This document shows, in pieces, positions 34,983 through 44,313 of a DNA stretch of 64,000 bases. The notes under the pieces are model-generated. The model had not been told where the DNA came from. It saw only the letters and a list, made by a program, of their open reading frames with translations, and did no database searches. Each line of letters begins with the position of its first letter. The first letter of the stretch is position 1. The translations under genes were made by a program, and so were the position numbers. Location of the stretch: NCBI RefSeq assembly GCF_014199415.1, contig NZ_JACIJN010000001.1:124001-188000 (forward strand). Reading direction: 5' to 3'. Source of the stretch: Sphingomonas endophytica (GTDB taxonomy: Bacteria; Pseudomonadota; Alphaproteobacteria; Sphingomonadales; Sphingomonadaceae).

Positions 34983-36116
34983 TCACCCGATCAACCCGGC
35001 CAGATGTCGCCACAGGCCGAAGTTGCCGAGATCGTTGAAGGTCACCAGCAACATCAGGGCAAGCACCGCCACCAGCCCGCCGCGATACGCCCACTCCACC
35101 GCCTCCGGCGCAACCGGCCGACGTCGCACCGCCTCGATCGCATAGAAGAGCAGATGCCCGCCATCGAGCATCGGCACTGGCAGCAGGTTGATGAACCCGA
35201 GATTGATCGACACCAAGGCGATCAGGAAAACGAAGGCGTCCGGCCCCAGCGTGATCTGCTCGCCCGACACCTTGGCGATCGACAGCGGCCCGCCGAGTTC
35301 CTTGACCGACCGGCGGCCGGAGATGATCTGCCCGATTGTCTCGACCATCATCTCGACGATCTGCCCGGTGCGCCGCACGGCGATCACCGGCGCTTCCAGC
35401 ACGCCGACCGGCTCGATCACCGGCGCGGCCGGCGAGATGCCAAGCAACCCGACACGGTAGCTGTTGCCGAAGCGATCGCGCTGCTCCTGCGTGCCGATCA
35501 CCGCCTCGACGCTCGCCGGGCTGGCGCCACGCACGTAGTCGACGCGCACCCGCTCGCCCGCCCGGATCTTCACGAACCGCACCATGTCCTCGAACGTCTC
35601 GACCGGTCGCCCGCCGAGCGCGGTCACCCGGTCGCCCGCCCGCAGGCCTGCCGCCGCGGCGGCGGTACCGGGGATCGCCTGTCCAACGACGCTCGGCGTC
35701 CGTGCATCGCCATAAGCGATCGCGAAGCCGGCAAGGATCAGGATCGCGAGCACGAAATTCACGAACGGCCCGGCGGCGACGATGATCGCGCGCTGCCACA
35801 CCGGCTTGGCCTGAAAGGTTTGCGCGCGCTCGGCGGGGGGCAGCGCCAACCACTCGCCGGTCGACTGGCTCGCCGGGTTCATGTCGCCCGCGAACTTCAC
35901 ATAGCCACCGAGCGGCAGCAGCGCGAGCTTCCAGCGGGTCCCGCGCCGGTCGGTCCAGCCTGCCAGCTCACGCCCGAAGCCGATCGAAAAGGCATCCGCC
36001 TTCACGCCGAACCAGCGCCCGGCGAGATAATGTCCCATCTCATGGATGAAGACGAGCGGACCGATCACCAAAAAGAAGGCGAGAACGGTCAGCATTAGTC
36101 CGGGGGTCTGGATCAA
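34983..36116 (-). CDS. rseP: RIP metalloprotease RseP (site-2 protease)
   Basis: 377 aa inner-membrane zinc protease that cuts anti-sigma factors and signal peptides within the membrane. HEMGH (IHEMGHYLAGRWFGVK) lies in the first transmembrane helix region. A PDZ domain follows (GLRAGDRVTALGGRPVETFE) and the C-terminal LLPVPMLDGGHLLFYAIE carries the third metal ligand Asp. The chosen start is TTG 36116: it overlaps the dxr stop (TTGA) and has AAGGA nine bases upstream. A TTG at 36125 and an ATG at 36095 are possible alternatives. The order dxr-rseP-bamA is conserved. Confidence 0.95.
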   Translation of the reverse strand: MIQTPGLMLTVLAFFLVIGPLVFIHEMGHYLAGRWFGVKADAFSIGFGRELAGWTDRRGTRWKLALLPLGGYVKFAGDMNPASQSTGEWLALPPAERAQTFQAKPVWQRAIIVAAGPFVNFVLAILILAGFAIAYGDARTPSVVGQAIPGTAAAAAGLRAGDRVTALGGRPVETFEDMVRFVKIRAGERVRVDYVRGASPASVEAVIGTQEQRDRFGNSYRVGLLGISPAAPVIEPVGVLEAPVIAVRRTGQIVEMMVETIGQIISGRRSVKELGGPLSIAKVSGEQITLGPDAFVFLIALVSINLGFINLLPVPMLDGGHLLFYAIEAVRRRPVAPEAVEWAYRGGLVAVLALMLLVTFNDLGNFGLWRHLAGLIG

Positions 36117-37270
36117 GCCACGCAATCCTTCACGCGCTCGCCCGCCAGTCGCCGCGCTTCCGCATCGACGTGGAGCACCGCGTCGAGCGTTTCCGGCGCG
36201 GCCGGGTCGTAGCGCTGCAGGGTATCGTCGACGATTGCGGCGATTTCAAGAAAGCCGATCGCGCCCTTCAGAAATGCCGCAACGGCGATTTCATTGGCCG
36301 CGTTGAGGATCGCCGGCCGCGCGCCGCCCGCATCCACCGCCGCCCGCGCCAACGCCAGCGATCGAAACCGTGTCTCGTCAGGCGCTTCGAAGTCGAGCCT
36401 GCCGATCCTCACGAGGTCGAGCGGCGCCATCGGCGTCGCCATCCGCTCCGGCCAGGCGAGACAATGCGCGATCGGCACGCGCATGTCGCTCGGTCCCAAT
36501 TGCGCCAGCATCGACCCGTCGACGTAATCGACGAGGCTGTGGATCACCGACTGGCGATGGATGACGATCTCGATCCGCTCGGCGGGGATCGGGAACAGCG
36601 CCGCCGCCTCGATCAGCTCGAGCCCCTTGTTCATCATCGTCGCGCTGTCGACCGAAATCTTCGCGCCCATCGACCAATTGGGGTGCGCCACCGCCTGCGT
36701 CGGGGTCACGGTCGCCATCGCGTCCAGCGACCAGTCGCGAAACGGACCGCCGCTCGCGGTCAGGATGATCCGCCGGACGCGTTCGACCTGGCTGAGGTCG
36801 AGGCACTGGAAGATCGCATTATGCTCGCTGTCGGCGGGCAACAGCGTCGCGCCGTACCGCGCGGCCGCGGCGGTGATGATCGCACCCGCCGAAACCAGCG
36901 GCTCCTTGTTGGCCAGCACCACCGTGCCGCCCTGCTCGATCGCCGCCAGCGTCGGCCGCAAACCCGCACAGCCGACGATCGCTCCCATCGTCCAGTCGGC
37001 ACCGTTCGCCGCGGCATCGCACACCGCCTGCGCGCCGCCGGCGGTCGCAATCCCCGTCCCCGCCAACGCATCACGCAGCGGCGGAAGGCACGCTTCGTCC
37101 GCCACCACCGCAAGTTCGGCATTCGTGCGGATCGCAGCCGCCGCCAGCCCGGCGACATCGCAATTGGCGGTCAGCGCACGCACGCGAAACGCCTCCGGCT
37201 CGCGCTCGACGAGGTCGAGCGTCGAGGTGCCGACCGACCCGGTCGCCCCCAGGACATTGACGGTCTTCAT
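36113..37270 (-). CDS. dxr: 1-deoxy-D-xylulose-5-phosphate reductoisomerase
   Basis: 385 aa. It makes MEP from DXP with NADPH, the first committed step of isoprenoid synthesis. The NADPH loop GATGSVGTSTLDLV is at the N-terminus; NKEPLVSAG (about 118), DSEHNAIFQCL with metal ligands (about 142) and MGAKISVDSATMMNKGLELI (about 200) are intact. The ATG at 37270 overlaps the cdsA stop (ATGA). Its product leads toward the undecaprenyl phosphate made by UppS, encoded two genes upstream. Confidence 0.97.
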   Translation of the reverse strand: MKTVNVLGATGSVGTSTLDLVEREPEAFRVRALTANCDVAGLAAAAIRTNAELAVVADEACLPPLRDALAGTGIATAGGAQAVCDAAANGADWTMGAIVGCAGLRPTLAAIEQGGTVVLANKEPLVSAGAIITAAAARYGATLLPADSEHNAIFQCLDLSQVERVRRIILTASGGPFRDWSLDAMATVTPTQAVAHPNWSMGAKISVDSATMMNKGLELIEAAALFPIPAERIEIVIHRQSVIHSLVDYVDGSMLAQLGPSDMRVPIAHCLAWPERMATPMAPLDLVRIGRLDFEAPDETRFRSLALARAAVDAGGARPAILNAANEIAVAAFLKGAIGFLEIAAIVDDTLQRYDPAAPETLDAVLHVDAEARRLAGERVKDCVA

Positions 37271-38100
37271 GCCGCAACGCCCGTCAGCATCAGCACCAGG
37301 ATCGCGGCAACGGGGGCGACCGGCACCAGCCCGTCCAGCCGGTCGAGCACCCCGCCATGCCCCGGCAGAATATTGCCCGAGTCCTTCACCCCCGCCCGCC
37401 GCTTGAGCCAGCTCTCGTAAAGGTCGCCGACCTGCGCCAGCACCGCCAGCAACGGCGAACACATCGCGAGCGCGAGCGGTAGCCCGGCGGTGGCATGAAG
37501 CACCAACCCCAACGCGCCCGCCGCGATCGTTCCGCCGATCAGTCCCGCCCAGGTCTTGTTCGGCGACAGCCGCGGCGCCAGCTTCGGCCCGCCGATCGAA
37601 CGCCCCGCAAAGAACGCGCCGATGTCGCACGCCCAGACCAGTGCCATCGCCCAGAAGGCGTAGAGCAGCCCGTGCGCGTCATGCCGCCGCAACACCACCA
37701 ACGCCAACACCGGCACTCCACAATAGACGATGCCGACCGCCAGTTGCGGCAGCCGGGTAACGATCACCACGAAGAACGCCGCGCCGCCGATCAGCCCGAG
37801 CGTGAAGAAATCGTGCGGCTCGATGATCAGCCAGGCCGGCGCCATCGTCGCCAGCGGCACGCTCAGCGCCATCTGCGCCAGCCGCTTGGTCCGCGCGTCG
37901 ACGTGATGAAGGTCCGACCATTCGGCCATCATGAACAGCGCGATCACCACCGCCAGCAGCCAGAATGCGATGTCGCCGACGATCAGTGCCACCGATGCTA
38001 TCGCGATCATGCCGACGCTGGCGATCATCCGCAGCCGCAGGTTCGACGGCGTCCGCAACTTGGCGTCGGGCGTCGGGGGAAGCGGAGCGTCGTCGCTCAT
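37267..38100 (-). CDS. cdsA: Phosphatidate cytidylyltransferase
   Basis: 277 aa integral membrane protein with about eight hydrophobic segments. It makes CDP-diacylglycerol from phosphatidic acid and CTP. The C-terminal family signature is spread over SPNKTWAGLIGGT, VGDLYESWLKRRAGVKDSG and LPGHGGVLDRLDGL. It lies 10 bp after uppS and overlaps dxr by four bases. CDP-diacylglycerol feeds PssA and Psd, encoded further along at 42667-44206. Confidence 0.96.
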   Translation of the reverse strand: MSDDAPLPPTPDAKLRTPSNLRLRMIASVGMIAIASVALIVGDIAFWLLAVVIALFMMAEWSDLHHVDARTKRLAQMALSVPLATMAPAWLIIEPHDFFTLGLIGGAAFFVVIVTRLPQLAVGIVYCGVPVLALVVLRRHDAHGLLYAFWAMALVWACDIGAFFAGRSIGGPKLAPRLSPNKTWAGLIGGTIAAGALGLVLHATAGLPLALAMCSPLLAVLAQVGDLYESWLKRRAGVKDSGNILPGHGGVLDRLDGLVPVAPVAAILVLMLTGVAA

Positions 38101-38110
38101 GCGGACCGGG

Positions 38111-38842
38111 TCACAGCCCGCCGTAGCGGCGCTGGCGACGCCCGAAGGCGTCCACCGCGCTCGCCAGCGCCTCGGCGCCGAAGTCCGGCCACAGCGTGTC
38201 GACGAACAGCAACTCGGCGTACGCGGCCTGCCACAGCAGGAAATTGGACAGCCGCTGCTCGCCCGAGGTGCGGATCAGCAAGTCGAGCGGCGGCAGATCG
38301 TGGGTTTCAAGCTGCGCCTCGATCGCCTCCGCATCGATCGTCGTCGGATCGAGCGAACCGTCGGCGGCGCGCGCCGCGAGCGACTGCGCCGCCGCGACCA
38401 GCTCGGCCTGGGCGCCATAGTTGAGCGCGATCGCGAGGATCGGGCCGCGATTGCCGGCGGTCCGTGTCAGCGCATCGTCGATCAGCGCAACGACATCTTC
38501 GGGAAAGCGGCGATAGTCGCCCAACACGCGCAAGCGCACATCCTCGCGGACCAGCTCGGCAAGATCGTTGCGGATGAAGAGCTTGAGCAGCTTCATCAGC
38601 CCGCCGATCTCCTCGGCCGGTCGACGCCAGTTCTCCGACGAGAAAGCGTAGAGCGTCAGCGCCTCGATCCCCATCGCGCGCGCCGCGCGCGTGACGGTCC
38701 GGACCGCCTCGACGCCGGCGCGATGCCCCATGGCCCGCGGCAGCCGCCGCGCCGCGGCCCAGCGACCGTTGCCGTCCATGATGATCGCCACGTGACGCGG
38801 CAGGACGGCGGGCACGGCCTGCGGGATCGCCGCGGTCGCCAT
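38111..38842 (-). CDS. uppS: Undecaprenyl diphosphate synthase (Z-type isoprenyl transferase)
   Basis: 243 aa. It condenses IPP units onto FPP to make the lipid carrier for the cell wall and glycans. Signatures: VAIIMDGNGRWAAARRLPR with the catalytic Asp, SSENWRRPAEEI, and the late DLLIRTSGEQRLSNFLLWQ. The ATG at 38842 has GGGAGGGATCTG upstream; an in-frame ATG 24 bp earlier is less likely. It sits between frr (28 bp) and cdsA (10 bp). Confidence 0.97.
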   Translation of the reverse strand: MATAAIPQAVPAVLPRHVAIIMDGNGRWAAARRLPRAMGHRAGVEAVRTVTRAARAMGIEALTLYAFSSENWRRPAEEIGGLMKLLKLFIRNDLAELVREDVRLRVLGDYRRFPEDVVALIDDALTRTAGNRGPILAIALNYGAQAELVAAAQSLAARAADGSLDPTTIDAEAIEAQLETHDLPPLDLLIRTSGEQRLSNFLLWQAAYAELLFVDTLWPDFGAEALASAVDAFGRRQRRYGGL

Positions 38843-38870
38843 CAGATCCCTCCCCGAAGCGCGCACGACG

Positions 38871-39428
38871 TCACTTGTTGAGGATTTCCTTTTCCTTGGC
38901 GGCCGACACCGCGTCGATCTCGGTGATCGTGGCGTCGGTCAGCTTCTGGACCTCGGTCTCCAGCCGCTTGCGATCGTCCTCGGAGATGACGTTCTTCTTC
39001 TCGTCGGTCTTCAGCGCATCCATGCCGTCGCGACGGACGTTGCGCACCGCGATCTTCGCCTTCTCGGAATATTGCCCGGCCAGCTTCGCCAGCTCCTTAC
39101 GGCGCTCCTCGGTCAGATCGGGGATCGGCAGCCGCAGCGTCTGGCCGTCGTTGATCGGGTTGAGACCGAGCCCGGCCGAGCGGATCGCCTTTTCGACGGG
39201 GCCGACATTGGTCTTGTCCCAGACCTGCACCGACAGCATCCGCGGCTCGGGCACCGAGACGGTCGCGACTTGGTTGAGCGGCATGTGCGCGCCATAGACC
39301 TCGACGGTCACCGGATCGAGCAGCGACGTCGAGGCACGGCCGGTGCGCAACCCGCTCAGGTCGCCCTTCAGCGCTTCGATCGCGCCGTTCATGCGCCGCT
39401 CGAGATCGGCCTTGTCATACGCGGGCAT
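38871..39428 (-). CDS. frr: Ribosome recycling factor
   Basis: 185 aa, the standard length. It splits post-termination ribosomes with EF-G. Recognised by [40 protein letters not shown] and the C-terminal helical [20 protein letters not shown]. The ATG at 39428 lies 14 bp inside the end of pyrH, so initiation is probably coupled to pyrH termination. Confidence 0.98.
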   Translation of the reverse strand: MPAYDKADLERRMNGAIEALKGDLSGLRTGRASTSLLDPVTVEVYGAHMPLNQVATVSVPEPRMLSVQVWDKTNVGPVEKAIRSAGLGLNPINDGQTLRLPIPDLTEERRKELAKLAGQYSEKAKIAVRNVRRDGMDALKTDEKKNVISEDDRKRLETEVQKLTDATITEIDAVSAAKEKEILNK

Positions 39429-40158
39429 CGATAGTCTCCATCTTCTTCTGCACGACCGTCGATACGCCCTTGCCGTCCAGCACGGCGGCGAAGTTGCCAT
39501 GCTCGCGGATGTTGAACACGACGATCGGAATGTCCGAATCACGGCACAGCGCCACGGCGCTGGCATCCATCACCTTCAGGTTCTTTGCCAGCACCATGTC
39601 GTAACTGACCGTCTCATAACGCTTCGCATCGGCGACCTTCTTCGGATCGGCATCATAGACGCCGTCGACCGAGGTGCCCTTGAACAGAGCGTCGCAATTC
39701 ATCTCGGCCGCGCGCAGCGCCGCGCCGCTGTCGGTGGTGAAGAACGGCGAGCCGACTCCGGCGGCGAAGATCACCACGCGGCCCTTCTCCAGATGCCGCT
39801 CGGCGCGGCGGCGGATGAACGGCTCGCACACCGAGTGCATCGGGATCGCCGACTGGACGCGCGTATCGACCCCGATCGTCTCCAGCGCGTTTTGCACCGC
39901 CAGCGCGTTCATCACCGTCGCCAGCATGCCCATATAATCGGCGGTCGCGCGCTCCATGCCATTGGCAGCACCGGAGATGCCGCGGAAGATGTTCCCGCCG
40001 CCTACGACGACGCACAGCTCATAGCCCTGCGCACGCACATCGGCGATCTCCTCGGCAACGCGCGCGGTGACCGCGGTATCGATCGCGAGCCCTCCCTGCC
40101 CCATCAGGACCTCGCCCGACAGTTTCAGCAGGATGCGTTTGTAGCGGGGCTCGGTCAC
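39415..40158 (-). CDS. pyrH: Uridylate kinase
   Basis: 247 aa amino-acid-kinase-fold enzyme converting UMP to UDP. Signatures: [38 protein letters not shown] and a C-terminal [20 protein letters not shown]. The start is GTG 40158, giving [16 protein letters not shown]; no ATG lies at a sensible distance. It is separated from tsf by 192 bp with a terminator-like hairpin, and overlaps frr by 14 bp. Confidence 0.97.
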   Translation of the reverse strand: MTEPRYKRILLKLSGEVLMGQGGLAIDTAVTARVAEEIADVRAQGYELCVVVGGGNIFRGISGAANGMERATADYMGMLATVMNALAVQNALETIGVDTRVQSAIPMHSVCEPFIRRRAERHLEKGRVVIFAAGVGSPFFTTDSGAALRAAEMNCDALFKGTSVDGVYDADPKKVADAKRYETVSYDMVLAKNLKVMDASAVALCRDSDIPIVVFNIREHGNFAAVLDGKGVSTVVQKKMETIDARV

Positions 40159-40271
40159 GTGAATTCCGTCGTTGTGGGAGGGCGAAGCGGCGCGGACCCT
40201 AAGCGGCGGGTGCGCGGCTGGCAATGGGTTGACATGATCCGGACGCCCTCCCCGCGCCGCACAAACGCAAA

Positions 40272-40301
40272 CCGCCGCCCCGGCCTGGACCGGAGCGGCG
40301 G
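40272..40301 (-). terminator. Rho-independent-like terminator after tsf
   Basis: Arms CCGCCGC (40272-40278) and GCGGCGG (40295-40301), with an inner CCGG/CCGG pair and a 6-nt loop, lie 50 bp past the tsf stop on the minus strand. The minus-strand sequence just after it is T-rich (TTTGCGTTTGT). It would separate rpsB-tsf from pyrH-frr transcription. Confidence 0.6.
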
Positions 40302-40350
40302 CGCAATATCCGACCGGCACCGGGGGGACGCCCGCGGTGCGGCAGATGGA

Positions 40351-41283
40351 TCAGCCCTGCGGCACACCCGAAGCGGCGGCGACCTCGGCGGCGAAGTCGG
40401 ACACTTCCTTCTCGATGCCCTCGCCGAGCTGGAAGCGGACATAGTCCACCAGCTTGATCTCGGCACCGGCGTCCTTGCCGGCCTTGGCAACCACGTCGCT
40501 GATCTTGGTCTTGCCGTCCATGACGAACAGCTGGCTGACCAGCGCATGCTCCTTGCGGTACTTGGCGATCGACCCTTCGACCATCTTGGCGATGATGTCG
40601 GCCGGCTTGCCCGATTCGGACGCCTTTTCGGTCGCGATCGCGCGCTCGCGCTCGATCTCGGCCTCGTCGAGGTCGTTCTCGTTCAGCGCCTTCGGGAAGG
40701 CGGCGGCGATGTGCATCGCCAGCTGCTTGCCGAGACCCTGCAGCACGTCGTCGGCGGCATTGCTCTCCAGCGCGACCAGCACGCCGATCTTGCCGAGACC
40801 CGGTGCCTGCTGGTTGTGGACATAGGCCACGACCGCGCCGTTCGCGACGCTCAGCTGGCGTGCGCGGCGGATCGACTGATTCTCGCCGATCGTCGCGATG
40901 TTGTTGGTCAGAACCTCCTCGACGGTGGGGCCCGACGGCATCTTCTCGGCCTTGATGGCGTCGACGTCACCGCCGGTGGCGAGCGCGATCTGCGTCACTT
41001 CGCGGACGAAGTTCTGGAACTGCTCGTTCTTCGCGACGAAGTCGGTCTCGGAGTTCACCTCGACCACCGCACCCTTGGTGCCGGCGACGGCGACGCCGAC
41101 CAGACCCTCGGCGGCGGTGCGGCTCGACTTCTTCTGCGCCGCGGCCAGGCCCTTGGTGCGCAGCCAGTCCAGCGCCGCATCGGTGTCGCCACCGGCCTCG
41201 TTCAGCGCCTTCTTGCAGTCCATCATGCCCGCGCCGCTCTTCTCGCGCAGGTCCTTGACCATCGCTGCCGTGATTTCGGCCAT
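40351..41283 (-). CDS. tsf: Translation elongation factor Ts
   Basis: 310 aa. It recycles EF-Tu by exchanging GDP. Signatures: [19 protein letters not shown] at the N-terminus and [19 protein letters not shown] (the TDFV motif, about residue 80). The ATG at 41283 has GAGGA upstream. It follows rpsB after 109 bp, the usual rpsB-tsf pair. Confidence 0.98.
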   Translation of the reverse strand: MAEITAAMVKDLREKSGAGMMDCKKALNEAGGDTDAALDWLRTKGLAAAQKKSSRTAAEGLVGVAVAGTKGAVVEVNSETDFVAKNEQFQNFVREVTQIALATGGDVDAIKAEKMPSGPTVEEVLTNNIATIGENQSIRRARQLSVANGAVVAYVHNQQAPGLGKIGVLVALESNAADDVLQGLGKQLAMHIAAAFPKALNENDLDEAEIERERAIATEKASESGKPADIIAKMVEGSIAKYRKEHALVSQLFVMDGKTKISDVVAKAGKDAGAEIKLVDYVRFQLGEGIEKEVSDFAAEVAAASGVPQG

Positions 41284-41355
41284 TTGACTGTCCTCGATTG
41301 TGATGGAGTCGACGCGCGGCGACATCTCCATCGCCACGCGTCGATCGGGAAATAG

Positions 41356-41381
41356 TGGAGGCGCCGGTTACGACGCCTCCA
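41356..41381 (-). terminator. Hairpin in the rpsB-tsf intergenic region
   Basis: Perfect 8-bp arms TGGAGGCG (41356-41363) and CGCCTCCA (41374-41381) with a 10-nt loop start 11 bp past the rpsB stop. There is no T-run. In other bacteria this gap holds a partial terminator that lowers tsf relative to rpsB; the same role is plausible here. Confidence 0.4.
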
Positions 41382-41392
41382 TGACATTCGCT

Positions 41393-42196
41393 TTACGCGG
41401 CGGCGGGTTCGCCCTCGGCCGCTACGGGTTCCGCGGCCGGCTCGGCGGCCAGCGCCTCTTCCGCTGGCGGCTCGCTCATCGCGCCCAGATCGACGCCACG
41501 GCTCGCCTGCTGCTGCTGGTTGCCGCGGGTCGAGGCAATGGCGATCGCCTCGCAATACAGCCGGATCGCGCGCGCCGCGTCGTCATTGGCGGGCACCGGG
41601 AAAGCGATGCCGTCCGGCGACACGTTCGAATCGAGGATCGCGACGACCGGGATGCCGAGCGTGTTGGCTTCCTTGATCGCCAGCTCTTCCTTGTTGGCGT
41701 CGATCACGAACATAACGTCCGGAATGCCGCCCATGTCGCGGATGCCGCCCAGCGACAGCTCGAGCTTGTCGCGCTCGCGGGTCAGCTGAAGGACTTCCTT
41801 CTTGGTGAGGCCGGCGGTGTTGCCCGACAGCTGCTCCTCAAGGCTCTTCAGACGCTTGATCGAGTTCGAGATCGTCTTCCAGTTGGTGAGCATCCCGCCC
41901 AGCCAGCGGTGGTTGACGAAATGCTGGCCGGCGCGGCGCGCCGCCTCGGCGACCGGCTCCTGCGCCTGGCGCTTGGTGCCGACGAACAGCACCTTGCCGC
42001 CCGACGCGACCGACTGGCTGACGAAGTCGAGCGCGCGCGCGAACAGCGGCACGGTCTGCGACAGGTCGATGATGTGGACGCCGTTCCGCTCACCGAAGAT
42101 GTAGGGCTTCATCTTCGGGTTCCAGCGGTGGGTCTGGTGACCGAAGTGCGCGCCGGTTTCGATGAGCTGCTGCATGGAGACGACAGGAGCCGCCAT
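41393..42196 (-). CDS. rpsB: 30S ribosomal protein S2
   Basis: 267 aa. Signatures: [40 protein letters not shown] and [22 protein letters not shown]-terminal Ala/Glu/Pro-rich extension of about 35 residues is common in alphaproteobacterial S2. The ATG at 42196 has GGAAGGAAAAAACACC upstream. It is preceded by a structured leader (42197-42300). Confidence 0.98.
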   Translation of the reverse strand: MAAPVVSMQQLIETGAHFGHQTHRWNPKMKPYIFGERNGVHIIDLSQTVPLFARALDFVSQSVASGGKVLFVGTKRQAQEPVAEAARRAGQHFVNHRWLGGMLTNWKTISNSIKRLKSLEEQLSGNTAGLTKKEVLQLTRERDKLELSLGGIRDMGGIPDVMFVIDANKEELAIKEANTLGIPVVAILDSNVSPDGIAFPVPANDDAARAIRLYCEAIAIASTRGNQQQQASRGVDLGAMSEPPAEEALAAEPAAEPVAAEGEPAAA

Positions 42197-42300
42197 GGTG
42201 TTTTTTCCTTCCGGTTGAGCCTCTGGGGAGCGAGTGACGCGACCTGAAAGGCCAGCGCACCGGTTGATGATGCTCCCCATGCGGGGTTGAGACGCGCGCC
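42197..42300 (-). promoter_or_regulatory. Candidate structured leader of rpsB
   Basis: The minus-strand leader contains long-range 8-bp arms TGGGGAGC (42224-42231) and GCTCCCCA (42272-42279) enclosing 40 nt. CAACCGG occurs twice, once within that loop and once just before the ribosome-binding site. Ribosomal protein S2 autoregulates its own mRNA in other bacteria, so an S2-binding leader is possible. The rest of the 291-bp gap to 42489 holds an AT-rich patch with TATAAT-like sequence at 42317, but no convincing matching -35 element. Confidence 0.35.
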
Positions 42301-42488
42301 TTAGCCGACCGCAATCTATAATGCAATCTGGGAGCGGGTGTTGACACGCGTGAACATAGATGGAACAAGGTTTTGGAACAGAGCGGGAACTCGACTGTTA
42401 AGTGTCCGCTCTGACGTTGATTTAGGAACCGTGGCGCTGTGCAGGAATTTACAGGACCACGGTTCGCACGATGTGCGAGGAGGCGAGC

Positions 42489-42731
42489 ATGGCGACCTTG
42501 ATGGCGGTGATGGTGTTCGGCGGCGCGGCCGCATTGGCGCTCTACGCGCTAGCGGCGACGGTACTGCCGCAGGCGTCGCGGATTGCCGCGGTGCTGCGCG
42601 GGCAATCCGGCAATGTACGTTTCGAGCCGCTTTCGTCGCTGGTTCGCGCCGAGCGGCGGATCGCGGTCAGGCGCTGGGCGGCAGGCTCGACGATGACGGC
42701 GGCAGCGCTGCGGCTGCGCGAAGCCGCTTGA
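42489..42731 (+). CDS. Small single-helix membrane protein, function unknown
   Basis: 80 aa. A strong ribosome-binding site (GAGGAGGCGAGC) precedes the ATG at 42489. The N-terminal 30 residues form one transmembrane helix (LMAVMVFGGAAALALYALAA), followed by a basic, Arg-rich cytoplasmic tail (LVRAERRIAVRRW). The last 65 bp overlap the end of pssA on the opposite strand, so the two transcripts would be antisense at their 3' ends. No family is recognised. Confidence 0.6.
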   Translation: MATLMAVMVFGGAAALALYALAATVLPQASRIAAVLRGQSGNVRFEPLSSLVRAERRIAVRRWAAGSTMTAAALRLREAA

Positions 42732-43479
42732 CGCGCGCATAGCTGGCGACGCTGAACGGCAGTGCGAGCAGATAGGCGATCCCCGCCGCTGCGGCAGTCT
42801 GCCACGGGGCGCTGACCGCCGCGGCACCGACCGCTACGACGATCGCGATCGCCTCGAAGCGGATGTTGGGGCGCAGCTTCAGCGATCCGGTCGAGAAGGT
42901 GGCGAGGCTCGACACCATCAGCAGCGCGACCGCGACCGCCCACGGCGCCACCAGCCGCGGATCGCGCAGGATCGGCGCCTCGGTGACGAACCACAGGAAC
43001 AGCGGCAACAGCGCCAACGCGGCCCCGGCCGGTGCGGGCACCCCCGTCAGAAAGCCCGCCGATTTGTGCGGCTGGTCGTCGGCATCGATGTTGGCGTTAA
43101 ATCGCGCAAGGCGCAGCGCACAGAACACCGCCAGCACGAGCGCCGCCATCCAGCCAAAGCGCGGCAGCGCGTGAAGCGACCAGAGATAGAGGATCAGCGC
43201 CGGCGAGACGCCGAACGAAATCGCGTCGGAAAGCGAATCGAGCTCAGCCCCGAACCGGCTCTCGCCATGCAGCAGCCGCGCCACGCGCCCGTCGAGCCCG
43301 TCGAGTACGCCGGCGATGAGGACCATCACCACCGCCAGCTCCCATTGCGCCGAGATCGCGAAACGGATCCCCGACAGCCCGGAGCAGAGCGCCAGGGCGG
43401 TCACCGCATTGGGAGCCACCGCGCGCAGCGGCAGGCCACCGGGCGGACGACGAAGCGGGCGACGGATCGGCGGGCGCAT
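42667..43479 (-). CDS. pssA: CDP-diacylglycerol--serine O-phosphatidyltransferase
   Basis: 270 aa integral membrane CDP-alcohol phosphatidyltransferase. The family motif D-G-x2-x-A-R-x8-G-x3-D-x3-D is seen in DGLDGRVARLLHGESRFG followed by AELDSLSD. It makes phosphatidylserine from CDP-DAG and serine. It starts four bases after the psd stop, so psd-pssA is one operon for phosphatidylethanolamine. The ATG at 43479 is used; the C-terminus is Pro/Ser-rich and overlaps the small opposite-strand ORF. Confidence 0.95.
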   Translation of the reverse strand: MRPPIRRPLRRPPGGLPLRAVAPNAVTALALCSGLSGIRFAISAQWELAVVMVLIAGVLDGLDGRVARLLHGESRFGAELDSLSDAISFGVSPALILYLWSLHALPRFGWMAALVLAVFCALRLARFNANIDADDQPHKSAGFLTGVPAPAGAALALLPLFLWFVTEAPILRDPRLVAPWAVAVALLMVSSLATFSTGSLKLRPNIRFEAIAIVVAVGAAAVSAPWQTAAAAGIAYLLALPFSVASYARVKRLRAAAALPPSSSSLPPSA

Positions 43480-43483
43480 CGCG

Positions 43484-44206
43484 TTACTGCGACCTGCTGG
43501 TGATGCGCGGCACGCCGAGGCGACCGAGCACCGTCTCACCCGCCACCGCACGCTGCCCCAGCGCGACCTGCGGCTCATAACCTTCGGGCAGATAGACGTC
43601 GACGCGGCTGCCGAAGCGGATCAGTCCGACGCGCTGTCCGGCAGCGACGATGTCGCCGATCTTGGCGAAGCCGACGATGCGTCGCGCCACCAGCCCGGCG
43701 ATCTGCGTGAAGCCGACGCGGCGGCCATCGAAGCTTTCGACCACGAAATGCTGGCGTTCATTCTCCTCCGACGCCTTGTCGAGATCGGCGTTGAGGAACT
43801 TGCCCGAAATATAGACGACCTGCCGGATCGTCCCCGCGATCGGCGAACGGTTGATGTGGACGTCGAACACCGACATGAACACCGACACCCGCACCATCGG
43901 CGTCTCGCCGAGGTCGCCGATCAGCTCGCGCGGCACCGGCACGCGCTCGATCATCGTGATGAGCCCGTCGGCGGGCGAGACAATCAGGTCGTCGCCGATC
44001 GGCGTGGTGCGCACCGGATCGCGGAAGAAGGCCGCCACCCACAGGGTAAGGCCTAGAAACGGCCAGAAGAACACCTTGGAGACGATGGTCATCAACAGCG
44101 TGATGCCGAACGCGATGGCCGTGAATTTCTGCCCCTCCGGGTGAACGGCGGGAAAGCGCCACTTCACGTTGGTCGTGACGACCGGGGGCTTGTCGAGCGA
44201 AGTCAT
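43484..44206 (-). CDS. psd: Phosphatidylserine decarboxylase (short, archaetidylserine-type)
   Basis: 240 aa. It decarboxylates phosphatidylserine to phosphatidylethanolamine at the inner membrane. It is made as a proenzyme; the self-cleavage motif is [13 protein letters not shown], and cleavage at Gly-Ser creates the pyruvoyl group on the small alpha chain. An N-terminal membrane segment ([20 protein letters not shown]) and [20 protein letters not shown] with [12 protein letters not shown] support the call. It precedes pssA by four bases. icd is divergent, 107 bp away. Confidence 0.95.
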   Translation of the reverse strand: MTSLDKPPVVTTNVKWRFPAVHPEGQKFTAIAFGITLLMTIVSKVFFWPFLGLTLWVAAFFRDPVRTTPIGDDLIVSPADGLITMIERVPVPRELIGDLGETPMVRVSVFMSVFDVHINRSPIAGTIRQVVYISGKFLNADLDKASEENERQHFVVESFDGRRVGFTQIAGLVARRIVGFAKIGDIVAAGQRVGLIRFGSRVDVYLPEGYEPQVALGQRAVAGETVLGRLGVPRITSRSQ

Positions 44207-44313
44207 CGCTTCGTCCTATCTGGCGAAGCGGGCGGTGACAACGCCGCAGGTTGATCCCCGTCCGCCTTCCCCCTATCGCCGCACCAAACCACCCACTCGA
44301 AGGACAAGCGAGC

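Noticed and set aside
42341..42370. TTGACA at 42341 as a promoter for the 80-aa membrane protein
   Set aside because: No acceptable -10 element at 16-18 bp spacing.
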